Origin: an uncultured Acetatifactor sp.
GTDB lineage: Bacteria > Bacillota > Clostridia > Lachnospirales > Lachnospiraceae
DNA: 64,000 nt
NCBI GenBank assembly: GCA_934402315.1
Contig: CAKRTS010000001.1
Coordinates: forward strand, 1-64,000
Direction of reading: 5' to 3'
Both the position numbers and the translations under genes were made by a program. This document shows positions 1 through 8,475 of this stretch, in pieces. The notes below the pieces were generated by a model. It was not told the DNA's origin. It saw only the letters and a list, made by a program, of their open reading frames with translations, and made no database searches. How positions within the stretch are numbered: the first letter of the stretch is position 1; the number at the start of each line of letters is the position of its first letter.

Positions 1-22
1 AAAAGCCAGCTGATTAGGTGGT

Positions 23-73
23 TTATTTGCTATGCCCTTTATTTCTTGGTTGTTTTCTACTTATTTGTTTCAA
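23..73 (-). other. 16-codon TTG reading frame behind a strong ribosome site, downstream of potC
   Basis: On the minus strand, 24 bases after the potC stop, a GAGGAGG ribosome site (81-87) sits seven bases before a TTG codon at 73. The frame that opens there closes after 16 codons (stop at 23-25). A polyamine-binding potD gene would be expected at this place in a potABCD operon. Either potD starts further left, this is a short leader peptide, or potD is interrupted near its start. The window edge prevents a decision. Confidence 0.3.
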
Positions 74-96
74 ACTTTTTCCTCCTCGTATATGAC

Positions 97-867
97 TTAT
101 TTTACCTTTTTCTTAGGTGTGTAATTGACAAGCAGAAGCAGGACCAGAACCGAGACGAAGATGATCGCCGACAGGGCATACATCTCGGGCTTGATCCCCT
201 TTTTCACTTCGGTATAAATCTTCGTGGACAATGTATCGATTCCGGGCCCCTTTGTAAAGTGCGTGATAATGAAATCATCCAGCGACATGGTGAATGCCAT
301 CAAGAAGCCGGAGAGGATTCCGGGTAGCAGGTCGGGAAAGACGACCTTGAAAAAAGCACGCAGCTGGGATGCGCCGAGATCGAGAGCCGCCTCGTAGGTA
401 TGCAGGTTCAGCTGCTTCATCCTGGGCATGACACTGAGGATCACATAAGGAATATTGAAGGTGATGTGTGCCATCAGGATCGTGAGAAAACCGAATTTAA
501 TGCCGAGGCTGATAAAGAGCAGCATCAGGGAAATACCCGTGACGATGTCGGCATTCAGCATCGGGATATTGGCGATTCCGAGACTGATGGTCCGCGTTTT
601 CCTCTTCATTGCCTGCAGAGAGATACAGGCGATTGTGCCGATGACGGTCGAAATGACTGCCGAGAGCAGGGCAATCGCCAGCGTGTTCCAGAGCGCCTGC
701 ATGATGACGTCGTTCTGGAAGAGGCTCTGATACCATTTCAGCGTAAAGCCGCCCCATTTTGCCCTTGTCTTGCTCGCATTGAAGGAGAGTACGATCAGCG
801 TGGCGATAGGCGCATAGAGGAAGATAAAGATCAGAGCAATATAGATTCTTCTTGCCGCATTTCTCAT
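97..867 (-). CDS. potC: Spermidine/putrescine ABC transporter permease PotC
   Basis: Inner-membrane permease of the polyamine importer (MalG/PotC side of the heterodimer), 256 residues, the usual length. A basic start is followed by a first membrane helix at about residues 8-30 and several later hydrophobic spans. The EAA loop that docks the ATPase is visible as EAALDLGASQLRAFFKVVFP at about residues 160-180. The start ATG overlaps the potB stop by four bases (ATGA), so the two are translationally coupled. It is the last complete gene of a leftward potA-potB-potC operon. The substrate assignment comes from family resemblance and the PotA partner; other small cationic substrates are possible. 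Confidence 0.9.
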   Translation of the reverse strand: MRNAARRIYIALIFIFLYAPIATLIVLSFNASKTRAKWGGFTLKWYQSLFQNDVIMQALWNTLAIALLSAVISTVIGTIACISLQAMKRKTRTISLGIANIPMLNADIVTGISLMLLFISLGIKFGFLTILMAHITFNIPYVILSVMPRMKQLNLHTYEAALDLGASQLRAFFKVVFPDLLPGILSGFLMAFTMSLDDFIITHFTKGPGIDTLSTKIYTEVKKGIKPEMYALSAIIFVSVLVLLLLVNYTPKKKVK

Positions 868-1676
868 AGTGCGTTCGCCTCCCCTTCTTTATCTGTGACG
901 GCACTGATTACCATATTAAGGATGATGAACAACATGAGCACGATGGAAAGTCCGCTTCCAAGGTGCCAGTTGCCGGTCTGGGTAAATTCCTGCTCGATGA
1001 CGTTTCCGATCAGCAGGATCTTGCTGCCTCCGAGAATCTTTGAGATGACAAAGGTCGTCAGGGCAGGAACGAAAACCATTGTGACTCCGCTGATAATGCC
1101 CGGAATACTCAGAGGGAAAATGATCTTGAAAAAGGTCTGGACACTGTTGGCACCCAGATCCCTTGCGGCATTTATCATGTTGACATCTATCTTCACGAGC
1201 ACATTGTAGATCGGCAGAACCATAAAGGGCAGGAAGTTGTAAACCATGCCCAGCACAATCGCCGACGGTGTGTTGATGATATTCAGGGAGGGCAGATGCA
1301 GCAGCTCAAGGATGCTGTTGATCACACCGGTCTTCTCCAGAAGCGTCTGCCATGCCAAAGTGCGCAGCAGAAAGTTCATCCACATCGGCAGAATAAAAAT
1401 CAGTACAATAAAGGAATCCCTGCTGGTACCGGCGCGGCTCAGTATCATTGCGAGAGGGTAGGCGAGCAGGAAGCAGATCACGGTGCTCACCACGGACAGC
1501 TTGACAGACTCCCAGAGAGCCTTGGAATGCTCCGGCGTGGCGATCGCCGCTATATTACTTAAGGTAAAGACTCCGTTCTTGTCGGTCAGCCCGTAGTAGA
1601 AAACCATGCACAGCGGCACGATGATGAAAAGCGCTGACCAGAAGAGAAAAGGAATCGACAGCATCTTTTTATTCAT
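864..1676 (-). CDS. potB: Spermidine/putrescine ABC transporter permease PotB
   Basis: Partner permease of PotC, 270 residues from the chosen start. It has an N-terminal membrane helix (about residues 8-30), then further spans, and an EAA-type loop carrying [23 protein letters not shown] codon at 1685 lies in frame, but the GAGGAGG ribosome site is only three bases from it. The ATG at 1676 has about 12 bases of spacing and is preferred. The gene overlaps the end of potA by eight bases and the start of potC by four, a tightly coupled operon. It moves polyamine across the membrane together with PotC, driven by PotA. Confidence 0.9.
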   Translation of the reverse strand: MNKKMLSIPFLFWSALFIIVPLCMVFYYGLTDKNGVFTLSNIAAIATPEHSKALWESVKLSVVSTVICFLLAYPLAMILSRAGTSRDSFIVLIFILPMWMNFLLRTLAWQTLLEKTGVINSILELLHLPSLNIINTPSAIVLGMVYNFLPFMVLPIYNVLVKIDVNMINAARDLGANSVQTFFKIIFPLSIPGIISGVTMVFVPALTTFVISKILGGSKILLIGNVIEQEFTQTGNWHLGSGLSIVLMLFIILNMVISAVTDKEGEANAL

Positions 1677-2742
1677 TGACTCCAACAGCCTCCTCGTCCT
1701 CGGATTCCGGTTTGTTCATGATCTGGATGTTAAACGGATCGATCTGGATGCCGACAGCAGTGCCGACAGGAAACATTTTTGTCGAATGGACGAGCCATTC
1801 ATAGCCGTTGGCGGTGACCTCCATCTCGTAGTGAACACCCTTGAAGATGATGTGCGTGACAACACCCTGGATGGTTCCCTGAGAGGGTTCCACCAGTTCG
1901 ACGTCCTCGGGGCGGATGACGGCATCTACCGGCTTGTTGACACCGAAGCCCTCGTCGACGCAGGCAAATTTTGCACCGAGGATTTCCACCAGTCTGTCCT
2001 GCAGCATGGTAGCGCCGAGAATGTTGCTGTCGCCGATAAAGTCAGCGACAAAGGCGTTTTCCGGCTCGTTGTAGATCTTTTCCGGTGTGCCGATCTGCTG
2101 GATATAGCCCTGATTCATGACAACGATCGTATCGGACATCGTGAGGGCTTCCTCCTGATCGTGGGTAACATAGATAAAGGTAATGCCAAGCTCGTTCTTC
2201 AGACGGATCAGCTCGTACTGCATGTCCTGACGCAGCTTCAGATCGAGCGCGCCGAGGGGCTCGTCGAGGAGAAGGAGCTTCGGTTCATTTACGATAGCGC
2301 GGGCGATGGCAATACGCTGCTGCTGGCCGCCGCTGAGAGAGTCCGGCATACGGTGCTCATAGCCGTCAAGGTTTACCAGCTTCAGTGCATACTTAATCTT
2401 GTCGTCAATATAGGACTTGCTCTTGCCCTTGATCTTTAAGCCGAAGGCAATGTTTTCCGCAACATCCATATGCGTGAAGAGGGCATACTTCTGGAAGACG
2501 GTATTCAGGTTCCGTTTGTTCGGGGGCAGCTGTGTGATGTCCTGACCCTCAAAGATGACCTGTCCCTTATCGGGCTTTTCAAAACCGCCGAGGATGCGGA
2601 GAGTCGTGGTCTTGCCACAGCCGCTGGGACCGAGCAGGGTCAGAAACTCATTCTGGCGGATATAGAGATTCAGGTCGTCAAGAATCAGCTGTCCGTCGTA
2701 GGATTTTGAAATATTGACCAGATCAACAAGAGCGTCTTTCAT
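1669..2742 (-). CDS. potA: Spermidine/putrescine ABC transporter ATP-binding protein PotA
   Basis: ATPase of the polyamine importer, 357 residues. Walker A GPSGCGKT lies at about residues 38-45, followed by the Q-loop, the LSGGQQQR signature and the LLLLDEP Walker B. A C-terminal TOBE-like regulatory domain (about residues 270-345) is typical of PotA/MalK proteins. An upstream in-frame start exists at 2766, but AAGGAG sits eight bases before the ATG at 2742, which also matches the family start. First gene of the potABC operon, with its own promoter at 2806-2834. No XRE-type regulator gene precedes it, unlike many clostridial pot operons. Confidence 0.93.
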   Translation of the reverse strand: MKDALVDLVNISKSYDGQLILDDLNLYIRQNEFLTLLGPSGCGKTTTLRILGGFEKPDKGQVIFEGQDITQLPPNKRNLNTVFQKYALFTHMDVAENIAFGLKIKGKSKSYIDDKIKYALKLVNLDGYEHRMPDSLSGGQQQRIAIARAIVNEPKLLLLDEPLGALDLKLRQDMQYELIRLKNELGITFIYVTHDQEEALTMSDTIVVMNQGYIQQIGTPEKIYNEPENAFVADFIGDSNILGATMLQDRLVEILGAKFACVDEGFGVNKPVDAVIRPEDVELVEPSQGTIQGVVTHIIFKGVHYEMEVTANGYEWLVHSTKMFPVGTAVGIQIDPFNIQIMNKPESEDEEAVGVNE

Positions 2743-2776
2743 GCTGCAACTCTCCTTAAAAATCAAAATTTTCCGG

Positions 2777-2793
2777 GCATCCGTACCGGATGC
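2777..2793. promoter_or_regulatory. Palindrome in the potA leader
   Basis: GCATCCG and CGGATGC flank a three-base centre, a 7+7 perfect dyad. It lies just downstream of the predicted potA transcription start and 35 bases before the potA start codon. The position suits a repressor operator or a leader hairpin. No regulator is identified. Confidence 0.35.
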
Positions 2794-2805
2794 ATACTGC
2801 CATAA

Positions 2806-2834
2806 ATTTTATACACTTCCACCCAGAAAGTCAA
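2806..2834 (-). promoter_or_regulatory. SigA-type promoter of potABC
   Basis: On the minus strand, -35 TTGACT (2829-2834) and -10 TAAAAT (2806-2811) are separated by 17 bases, about 64 bases upstream of the potA start. Confidence 0.55.
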
Positions 2835-2894
2835 CGAATATTTGACAGGATTTTCCCCTGAAAGTCGAAATCATCGAGAAAAAGAAAAAAAGGT

Positions 2895-2922
2895 TTTACA
2901 TTGCCTCGTTTTGTGCTATATT
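2895..2922 (+). promoter_or_regulatory. Promoter of the lactonase gene
   Basis: -35 TTTACA (2895-2900), 16-base spacer, -10 TATATT (2917-2922), 27 bases before the start codon. It diverges from the potA promoter in the same intergenic region. Confidence 0.5.
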
Positions 2923-2949
2923 TAGGGAAAGCAGAAGGAGGTATTCCGC

Positions 2950-3999
2950 ATGGAAAAGGAAAAATATGTGGCATATGTCTCCACCTATACACAGGGAGAT
3001 AACCACGGAATAAAAATATATGATGTCGATATGAAGAACGGCCGTTTCATAGAGAAGGATCAGGTGGAGATCACCAACTCCTCCTATGTGACGATCTCAC
3101 ATAACGGAAAATATCTGTATTCCATCACGGACTTCGGCGTGGAATCCTATACGATCAAGAAGGACGGAGGACTGGAGCTCTTAAATTTTGCACCGATCAA
3201 CGGTATGAGAGGCTGTTATGTGTCCACAGACTATACGGACAGCTATCTGTTCGTAGCAGGTTACCATGACGGAAAGCTCACGGTTCTGAAGCTGAAGGAG
3301 GACGGCTCCATCGGCGAGATCACGGACGAAATCTTCCACAAGGGTCTCGGAAGTCTGGCAGACAGGAATTTCAGACCGCATATCAACTGTGCAAGAATGA
3401 CACATGACAATAAATATCTGCTGGTTGCCGATCAGGGTATGGATCATGTCAATGTCTACCGCTTTGACGTGGAGAACGGCAAGGTTTCCCTCGCGGATGT
3501 CATCCGGAGCGAGATAGAGTCCGCGCCCAGACATATCAAGATTTCCAAGGACGGACGCTTTATCTACATTGTGCATGAGTGGAAATGCTATATCGATGTC
3601 TATTCCTATGAAGATAAGGACGGACAGCCGGTATTCGAGAAGGTTCAGACGGTTGAGACCGCGAAGCTTGAGAGAGGCAGCTCCAACGCTACCAGCGCAT
3701 TGACTTTCTCGGAGGATCACAAATATCTTTTAAGCACTGTAGCGGGAGACAATTCCGCTGTGCTCTTCAGCGTGGATGAGCAGACCGGAATGCTGACAAA
3801 GGTATTCAGCCTTCCGATCAGCGGAGAATATCCGAAGGATGCGGCACTGTTCCCGAACAACAAGTTCCTTGTGTCCCTGAACCATGAGTCGAACGACATG
3901 ACCTTCTTCCATGTTGACATCAAGCAGGGAACGCTGATTATGAACGGCGCGCCGATCAAGGTCAATGTGCCGAACTGTATTATCTTCCATAGAATATAA
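2950..3999 (+). CDS. Lactonase-family seven-bladed beta-propeller (6-phosphogluconolactonase-like)
   Basis: 349 residues, the usual length of the YbhE/YkgB-type lactonase family (COG2706). There is no signal peptide, so it should act in the cytoplasm. The family hydrolyses 6-phosphoglucono-1,5-lactone in some bacteria and related lactones in others. Repeated blade motifs are visible, such as VTISHNGKYLYS, ARMTHDNKYLLVADQG, IKISKDGRFIYIVHE and LTFSEDHKYLLS. The family RPH triplet occurs as FRPHINCARMTHD and the second as SAPRHIKISKDGRF. A strong AAGGAGG precedes the ATG. It stands alone between its own promoter and a strong terminator. No other pentose phosphate genes are adjacent, so the substrate is inferred from the family only. 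Confidence 0.8.
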   Translation: MEKEKYVAYVSTYTQGDNHGIKIYDVDMKNGRFIEKDQVEITNSSYVTISHNGKYLYSITDFGVESYTIKKDGGLELLNFAPINGMRGCYVSTDYTDSYLFVAGYHDGKLTVLKLKEDGSIGEITDEIFHKGLGSLADRNFRPHINCARMTHDNKYLLVADQGMDHVNVYRFDVENGKVSLADVIRSEIESAPRHIKISKDGRFIYIVHEWKCYIDVYSYEDKDGQPVFEKVQTVETAKLERGSSNATSALTFSEDHKYLLSTVAGDNSAVLFSVDEQTGMLTKVFSLPISGEYPKDAALFPNNKFLVSLNHESNDMTFFHVDIKQGTLIMNGAPIKVNVPNCIIFHRI

Positions 4000-4023
4000 G
4001 CATAACGATAACGGTAAACGCAG

Positions 4024-4062
4024 GCAGCCGGTCAGAAATTTTCTTCTGACCGGCTGCTTTTT
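4024..4062 (+). terminator. Rho-independent terminator after the lactonase gene
   Basis: A perfect 14-bp stem (4024-4037 with 4044-4057) around a six-base loop, followed by TTTTT. It lies between the convergent lactonase and aroC genes. Run-off on the aroC side lacks a good U tract, so it mainly serves the plus strand. Confidence 0.9.
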
Positions 4063-4071
4063 CGGTGGGAG

Positions 4072-5175
4072 TTATTTCCTTCGGTAGAAGTCCTTGATGC
4101 GATCCACTCTTGCGGACATGTTTACCAGCATGGCATCGAGGAGCGTGAGGGCAGTCATGCATTCCATGACAACGACAGCCCGGGGAACGATGATGGGGTC
4201 GTGGCGCCCCTTGATATTGATGTCGATCTCCTCCCCGGCTTTATTGACGGTCTGCTGTGTCCGGAAGATGGAGGGCGTCGGCTTTACGTGCGCACGGATC
4301 AGGATGCGGCTGCCGTCGCTGATGCCGCCGAGAATGCCGCCCGCGTGGTTTGTCCGCTTGGAGACCTCCCCGTCCTTCAGACAGAAGAAATCATTGTTCT
4401 CACTGCCTGTCCGGCGGGAGACCTGACAGCCGTCGCCGATTTCCACCGCTTTGACCGCACCGATGGACATGATGGCCTTTGCAAGGTTTGCGTCCAGCTT
4501 CTCGAACACCGGATCGCCGATTCCAGCGGGAAGACCGTCCACGATACATTCCATACAGCCCCCAACAGAGTCGCCGTTCTTTTTTGCTTCCTCAAGACAG
4601 GTGACAGCCGCCTCGCTCGCTGTACGGTCAGGCATTGCAGTTGGCGTGGATAGGATGGCGGAGCGGTCGAAGCGTCCGGGATCGATCTCGACCGGACCGA
4701 TCGAGCGCGTGTAGGCGCAGACGGTGACTCCCAGTTCCTTTAAAAGCTTGGCTGCGACAGCTCCGGCTGCGACACGCCCCACGGTCTCACGCCCGGAGGA
4801 GCGCCCGCCGCCGCGGTAGTCGCGGAAGCCGTATTTTTCATCGAAGGTATAGTCTGCGTGGCCGGGGCGGTAGTAAGAGGCGATTTCGTCATAGTCTGCG
4901 GAATGCTGGGAGGTATTCCTTACCATCAGGGAGATCGGCGTGCCAGTCGTCAGACCGTTGAAGACGCCAGAGAGAATCTCAACGCAGTCCGCCTCCTTCC
5001 GCGGTGTGGTGAGACTGCTCGTGCCCGGCTTCCTGCGATCCAGATATTCCTGAATGTCGGCTTCTGTGAGCGCAAGCCCTGCGGGACAGCCGTCGATCAC
5101 AACGCCGAGCGCCTTCCCGTGCGATTCCCCCCATGTAGTAATCCTGAATATTGTACCTATTGTTGACCCTGCCAT
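4072..5175 (-). CDS. aroC: Chorismate synthase
   Basis: Makes chorismate from 5-enolpyruvylshikimate-3-phosphate with reduced FMN, the last step of the shikimate pathway, in the cytoplasm. 367 residues, normal for the family. Family signatures are present: TWGESHGKALG near residue 14, the SGRETVGRVAAGAVAAKLL segment in the middle, and GRHDPIIVPRAVVVME near the C-terminus. GGAGGG lies five bases before the ATG. It is monocistronic here and convergent with the lactonase gene; no other aro genes are in the window. Confidence 0.97.
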   Translation of the reverse strand: MAGSTIGTIFRITTWGESHGKALGVVIDGCPAGLALTEADIQEYLDRRKPGTSSLTTPRKEADCVEILSGVFNGLTTGTPISLMVRNTSQHSADYDEIASYYRPGHADYTFDEKYGFRDYRGGGRSSGRETVGRVAAGAVAAKLLKELGVTVCAYTRSIGPVEIDPGRFDRSAILSTPTAMPDRTASEAAVTCLEEAKKNGDSVGGCMECIVDGLPAGIGDPVFEKLDANLAKAIMSIGAVKAVEIGDGCQVSRRTGSENNDFFCLKDGEVSKRTNHAGGILGGISDGSRILIRAHVKPTPSIFRTQQTVNKAGEEIDINIKGRHDPIIVPRAVVVMECMTALTLLDAMLVNMSARVDRIKDFYRRK

Positions 5176-5282
5176 CTTTTCCCTCCGTATTTGCTGGATA
5201 TTAAAGTATTACGAAACGCCATATTTCCGATAACAGTTGTGCAGAATGCACCTGACCGCAAGCAGCGCACTCTGGAGCCGCC

Positions 5283-5318
5283 GGTGCTTAGTCTCCGTAC
5301 TTTGGAGACTTACGCACC
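5283..5318. repeat. Hairpin-forming inverted repeat
   Basis: AGTCTCC (5290-5296) pairs with GGAGACT (5304-5310) around a seven-base loop. The arms extend outward with GGTGC (5283-5287) and GCACC (5314-5318) after small mismatches. There is no U tract, so it resembles a REP-like element more than a terminator. Confidence 0.5.
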
Positions 5319-5375
5319 GCTGCGAGCGAAGCAAAGCGAGAGCGTGCCTGCGGCGGTCTGTGCATCCTGTGCAAC

Positions 5376-5405
5376 GTCCCTCGCGGAAACGTCACTCGCG
5401 GAAAC
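5376..5405. repeat. Two tandem 15-base units
   Basis: GTCCCTCGCGGAAAC and GTCACTCGCGGAAAC lie head to tail with one mismatch. Non-coding context. Confidence 0.7.
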
Positions 5406-5461
5406 CTACATTTCGCATTCATCTATGTTTTTGCTATATTGTACTTTAATCCTGTAAAAAT

Positions 5462-5504
5462 GGCAACTTTTTTGAAAATGGAAAAAAGGTAACTTTTTTG
5501 AAAA
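5462..5504. repeat. 17-base direct repeat, period 26
   Basis: GGCAACTTTTTTGAAAA (5462-5478) recurs as GGTAACTTTTTTGAAAA (5488-5504). The copies sit about 95-135 bases upstream of the VanY-like gene, where a tandem activator or repressor site could lie. Confidence 0.6.
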
Positions 5505-5597
5505 ACATGTGTACATTTGGGAAAAATGTGCTATGCTTGAAATAGTTGTATACAAATGCCGGTTCAGGCGGCACAGAAGATCAAAGGCTGAACACAA

Positions 5598-6689
5598 ATG
5601 AAAATGTCACCCGAGGAGCGCTTTCGCAAGAAACTGCTGAAAATAGGAAAAAAGAATATTGTCTGTCGTTTCTGTATCATTCCCGTGATGGCAGTGGGAA
5701 TGTTTTTTTTCCATGTGGCGGCATATCTGAAAGGAAACGGAAAAAGGCTTGCGACGCTCGGAATTGTACTCCTGTTTTCCGTTGTCTACAGCAGCTTTTC
5801 CTTCCCGGCGTTTGTGAGCGGCAGTAAAAATACCGACGAGTGGAACCCGATCTCCGATGAGGCGCAGGACATTGTGCTGGCGGAAGAGCAGGAGATCAAT
5901 CTGGAAGACATTCAGCTTCTCGACGATGATGACGTCCTGATGGAGGGGGATGAACTGCTGGATACGGCGCACGGCATGGACATTGTCACGCGGTACAGCA
6001 CCTCGGACATCCTCGATTATAATCAGGACAGACTTTCGGCGGGAGAGACTGCCGGAGAACAGGAAAGGCAGGAGGTGTCAGAGGAGGACAAGGTCTATGA
6101 GTTCTCCGAGGATGACTGGCGGCTGATACTGATTAACAAGCAGCACTCCATCCCCGACGGCTATGAGGAGGAAGTGCCGCTCGGAAATATCAGCACGATG
6201 AAGGGAATCATGCACTGTGACGAGCGGATCATCGATGACCTTCTGGATATGATACAGGCGGCGAAGGATGACGGTGTGACGCTTGCAATCTGTTCACCCT
6301 ACCGGGATCTGCAATATCAGGAAATGCTCTTTGGACGGAAGATTACAAAATATATGAAGCGTGGACTGTCCTATATGGAGGCGTATCAGCTGGCGAGTCA
6401 GGCTGTGACAGTGCCGAATGCCAGTGAGCACCAGATCGGTCTGGCATTGGATATTGTCACGGATACCTATGTCGCCCTGAACGAGGGATTCGCAAAGACG
6501 GCTGCCGGGAAATGGCTTGCAGAGAACAGCTGTAAATACGGCTTCATCCTGCGCTACCCGAAGGGCAAGGAGGATATTACCGGGATCGAATATGAGCCGT
6601 GGCATTTCCGCTATGTCGGCGCGGAGGCCGCTACCCTGATGACGGAGCAGGGAATTACACTGGAAGAATTCTGGGAGGAATATTTTTAA
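5598..6689 (+). CDS. Membrane-anchored D-alanyl-D-alanine carboxypeptidase, VanY/M15B family
   Basis: Trims the terminal D-Ala from peptidoglycan stem peptides at the outer face of the membrane. 363 residues: a basic N-terminal part, a membrane anchor at about residues 50-70 (LGIVLLFSVVYSSF), an acidic linker (about 80-170), then a VanY domain (about 195-345). Zinc-ligand motifs are visible: SEHQIGLALDI (H and D) and EPWHFRYVG (H), plus the CSPYRDLQYQ substrate loop. The start is uncertain: no clear ribosome site precedes the ATG at 5598, and ATGs at 5604 or 5688 are alternatives. The tgt start lies two bases past its stop, so the two are probably co-transcribed. Confidence 0.85.
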   Translation: MKMSPEERFRKKLLKIGKKNIVCRFCIIPVMAVGMFFFHVAAYLKGNGKRLATLGIVLLFSVVYSSFSFPAFVSGSKNTDEWNPISDEAQDIVLAEEQEINLEDIQLLDDDDVLMEGDELLDTAHGMDIVTRYSTSDILDYNQDRLSAGETAGEQERQEVSEEDKVYEFSEDDWRLILINKQHSIPDGYEEEVPLGNISTMKGIMHCDERIIDDLLDMIQAAKDDGVTLAICSPYRDLQYQEMLFGRKITKYMKRGLSYMEAYQLASQAVTVPNASEHQIGLALDIVTDTYVALNEGFAKTAAGKWLAENSCKYGFILRYPKGKEDITGIEYEPWHFRYVGAEAATLMTEQGITLEEFWEEYF

Positions 6690-6690
6690 T

Positions 6691-7818
6691 ATGTATCGGA
6701 TTTTAAAGCAGGAGGGCAGGGCAAAGAGAGCGGAGATGGCGACCGTGCACGGTGTGATACAGACGCCGGTGTTCATGAATGTCGGAACGGCCGCTGCGAT
6801 CAAGGGAGCTGTTGCCACCTCCGATCTGGAAGAGATCAAGACGCAGGTTGAGCTGTCGAATACCTATCATCTCCATGTGCGCCCCGGGGATGAGATCGTG
6901 AAAAAGCTGGGCGGTCTTCATAAGTTCATGTCGTGGAATAAGCCCATACTGACCGATTCCGGCGGATTTCAGGTGTTTTCCCTTGCCGGGCTGAGAAAGA
7001 TAAAGGAGGAGGGCGTTTACTTCCATTCCCATATCGACGGGCACAAGATTTTCATGGGGCCGGAGGAGAGCATGCAGATCCAGTCCAATCTCGCCTCCAC
7101 GATTGCGATGGCGTTTGACGAGTGTGCGCCCAGCAAGGCGGAGAGAGCATATGTGCAGGCATCCGTCGAGCGGACGACGAGATGGCTCGAGAGATGTAAG
7201 CGGGAGATGAACAGACTCAACTCGCTGGAGGATACAATCAACAAGAACCAGCTGCTCTTTGGAATCAATCAGGGTGCAGTCTATCCGGACATCCGCATTG
7301 AACATGCCAAGCGGATTTCGGAGCTGGAACTGGACGGCTATGCGGTCGGCGGGCTTGCCGTCGGCGAGACGCACGAGGAAATGTATCACATTCTGGACGA
7401 GGTGGTGCCGTATCTGCCGAAGGACAAGCCGACCTATCTGATGGGTGTCGGAACGCCCGCCAACATTCTGGAGGGCGTGGAGCGCGGCATCGATTTCTTT
7501 GACTGTGTTTACCCGAGCAGAAACGGCAGGCATGGGCATCTCTACACGAACCATGGAAAGATCAATCTGTTCAATGCGAAATATGAGCTGGACGACAGAC
7601 CGATCGAGGAGGGCTGTGGCTGTCCGGCGTGCAGACGCTATTCCAGAGCCTACATCCGCCATCTGCTGAAGGCGAAGGAGATGCTCGGTATGCGGCTCTG
7701 TGTGCTGCACAATCTCTATTTCTATAACACGATGATGGAAGAGATCAGGGATGCACTGGACGAGGGCAGGTTCGCGGAATATAAAAAGCGCAAGCTGGAA
7801 GGAATGCAGGGAGAGTGA
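6691..7818 (+). CDS. tgt: tRNA-guanine transglycosylase
   Basis: Exchanges guanine-34 for preQ1 in tRNAs with GUN anticodons, the tRNA step of queuosine synthesis. 375 residues, the bacterial length. DSGGFQVFSL with the catalytic Asp lies near residue 90. The second conserved segment, FDCVYPSRNGRHG, is near residue 270. A zinc site CGCPACRRYSRAYIRHLL is followed by a distal His in VLHNLYFY. GGAGGAA lies about ten bases before the ATG. Next to yajC as in many bacteria, although yajC has its own promoter here. No preQ1 synthesis genes are in the window. Confidence 0.97.
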   Translation: MYRILKQEGRAKRAEMATVHGVIQTPVFMNVGTAAAIKGAVATSDLEEIKTQVELSNTYHLHVRPGDEIVKKLGGLHKFMSWNKPILTDSGGFQVFSLAGLRKIKEEGVYFHSHIDGHKIFMGPEESMQIQSNLASTIAMAFDECAPSKAERAYVQASVERTTRWLERCKREMNRLNSLEDTINKNQLLFGINQGAVYPDIRIEHAKRISELELDGYAVGGLAVGETHEEMYHILDEVVPYLPKDKPTYLMGVGTPANILEGVERGIDFFDCVYPSRNGRHGHLYTNHGKINLFNAKYELDDRPIEEGCGCPACRRYSRAYIRHLLKAKEMLGMRLCVLHNLYFYNTMMEEIRDALDEGRFAEYKKRKLEGMQGE

Positions 7819-7859
7819 CGGTTCAGCCCCGGGGCATTCATAAAAAATGTATAAAATGC

Positions 7860-7888
7860 TTGCCTGACAGCAGCTTTTTGTGTATCAT
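7860..7888 (+). promoter_or_regulatory. Promoter upstream of yajC
   Basis: -35 TTGCCT (7860-7865), 17-base spacer, -10 TATCAT (7883-7888), 67 bases before the yajC start. Confidence 0.5.
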
Positions 7889-7955
7889 ATCGTTTTAGAG
7901 AGCAACGGAGGGCAGGTCTGCCCTGACGAAATAACTTTATTTATGGAGGAAGCAA

Positions 7956-8297
7956 ATGGGAATTTTATTATCTGAGACAGCAGCAACAACGACAGAAGGG
8001 GGCGGATCGGTCGGAAGTCTTATCACAATGATTGCCGTATATGCGATTTTCTTTTTTGCAATGTGGTTCTTCTTATTCAGACCCCAGAGCAAGGAAAAGA
8101 AGAAAATGGCTGCCATGCTTTCACAGCTGGCAATCGGTGACTGCGTTCTGACGACCTCCGGTTTTTACGGCGTGGTAATTGACATTGCCGACGATACCGT
8201 TATCGTTGAGTTCGGCAGCAACAAGAACTGCCGTATCCCGATGGATAAGCAGGCAATCAGCCGTATTGAGAAGCCGAGCGAGAGCCAGGCAAACTAA
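7956..8297 (+). CDS. yajC: Preprotein translocase accessory subunit YajC
   Basis: Small single-span membrane protein of the Sec holotranslocon (SecDF-YajC). 113 residues, with one helix at about residues 22-45 ending in the family hallmark FFLFRPQSKEKKKM, then the cytoplasmic beta-rich domain with LAIGDCVLTTSGFYGVV. GGAGG precedes the ATG. The usual secD/secF neighbours are absent; leuB follows after a terminator. Confidence 0.95.
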   Translation: MGILLSETAATTTEGGGSVGSLITMIAVYAIFFFAMWFFLFRPQSKEKKKMAAMLSQLAIGDCVLTTSGFYGVVIDIADDTVIVEFGSNKNCRIPMDKQAISRIEKPSESQAN

Positions 8298-8326
8298 TTG
8301 CACATTAAAGTGACAGGAAATTTTTG

Positions 8327-8353
8327 GGCAGTGTCGGGAGACATTGCCTTTTT
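8327..8353 (+). terminator. Rho-independent terminator after yajC
   Basis: A nine-base-pair stem (8327-8335 with 8340-8348, one G-U pair), a GGGA loop and five T, 30 bases past the yajC stop. Confidence 0.8.
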
Positions 8354-8376
8354 CTTTGATTCATTATAAGATAATG

Positions 8377-8405
8377 TTGAAAAATATCATCTTTTCAGTT
8401 AATAT
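8377..8405 (+). promoter_or_regulatory. Promoter of the leuB-ilvD-ilvB operon
   Basis: -35 TTGAAA (8377-8382), 17-base spacer, -10 TAATAT (8400-8405), about 70 bases before leuB. The leader is too short for a T-box or a leucine attenuator, and none was seen. Confidence 0.55.
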
Positions 8406-8475
8406 AATAGGAAAATGTCTTTCGCACTGTGAAACATAAAAGCAGAGGAAAGAGGGATGGGAAAGGAAGAAGGCT

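Larger units (their letters stand above)
5176..5597. other. Repeat-rich intergenic region between aroC and the VanY-like gene
   Basis: A 422-base gap with divergent genes on each side and no convincing gene. The left half is GC-rich and holds a hairpin (5283-5318) and a 15-base tandem repeat (5376-5405). The right half is AT-rich and holds a 17-base direct repeat (5462-5478 and 5488-5504). Small plus-strand frames cover the GC-rich part but have no convincing ribosome site and a repeat-driven composition. It may hold promoters for both flanking genes; none matched well enough to call. Confidence 0.6.

Noticed and set aside
4072..4162. Small minus-strand frame overlapping the end of aroC (3980-4162)
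   Set aside because: It runs through the terminator hairpin and has no ribosome site; it is a shadow of aroC in another frame.
5191..5457. 88-codon plus-strand frame in the aroC-VanY gap
   Set aside because: It has no ribosome site, is composed of the local tandem repeats and the hairpin, and overlaps the aroC upstream region. It is better explained as non-coding.
8354..8475. Leader of leuB examined for a T-box or leucine attenuator
   Set aside because: The leader is short, has no specifier-loop or T-box core, and holds no Leu-rich leader peptide with terminator after the promoter.
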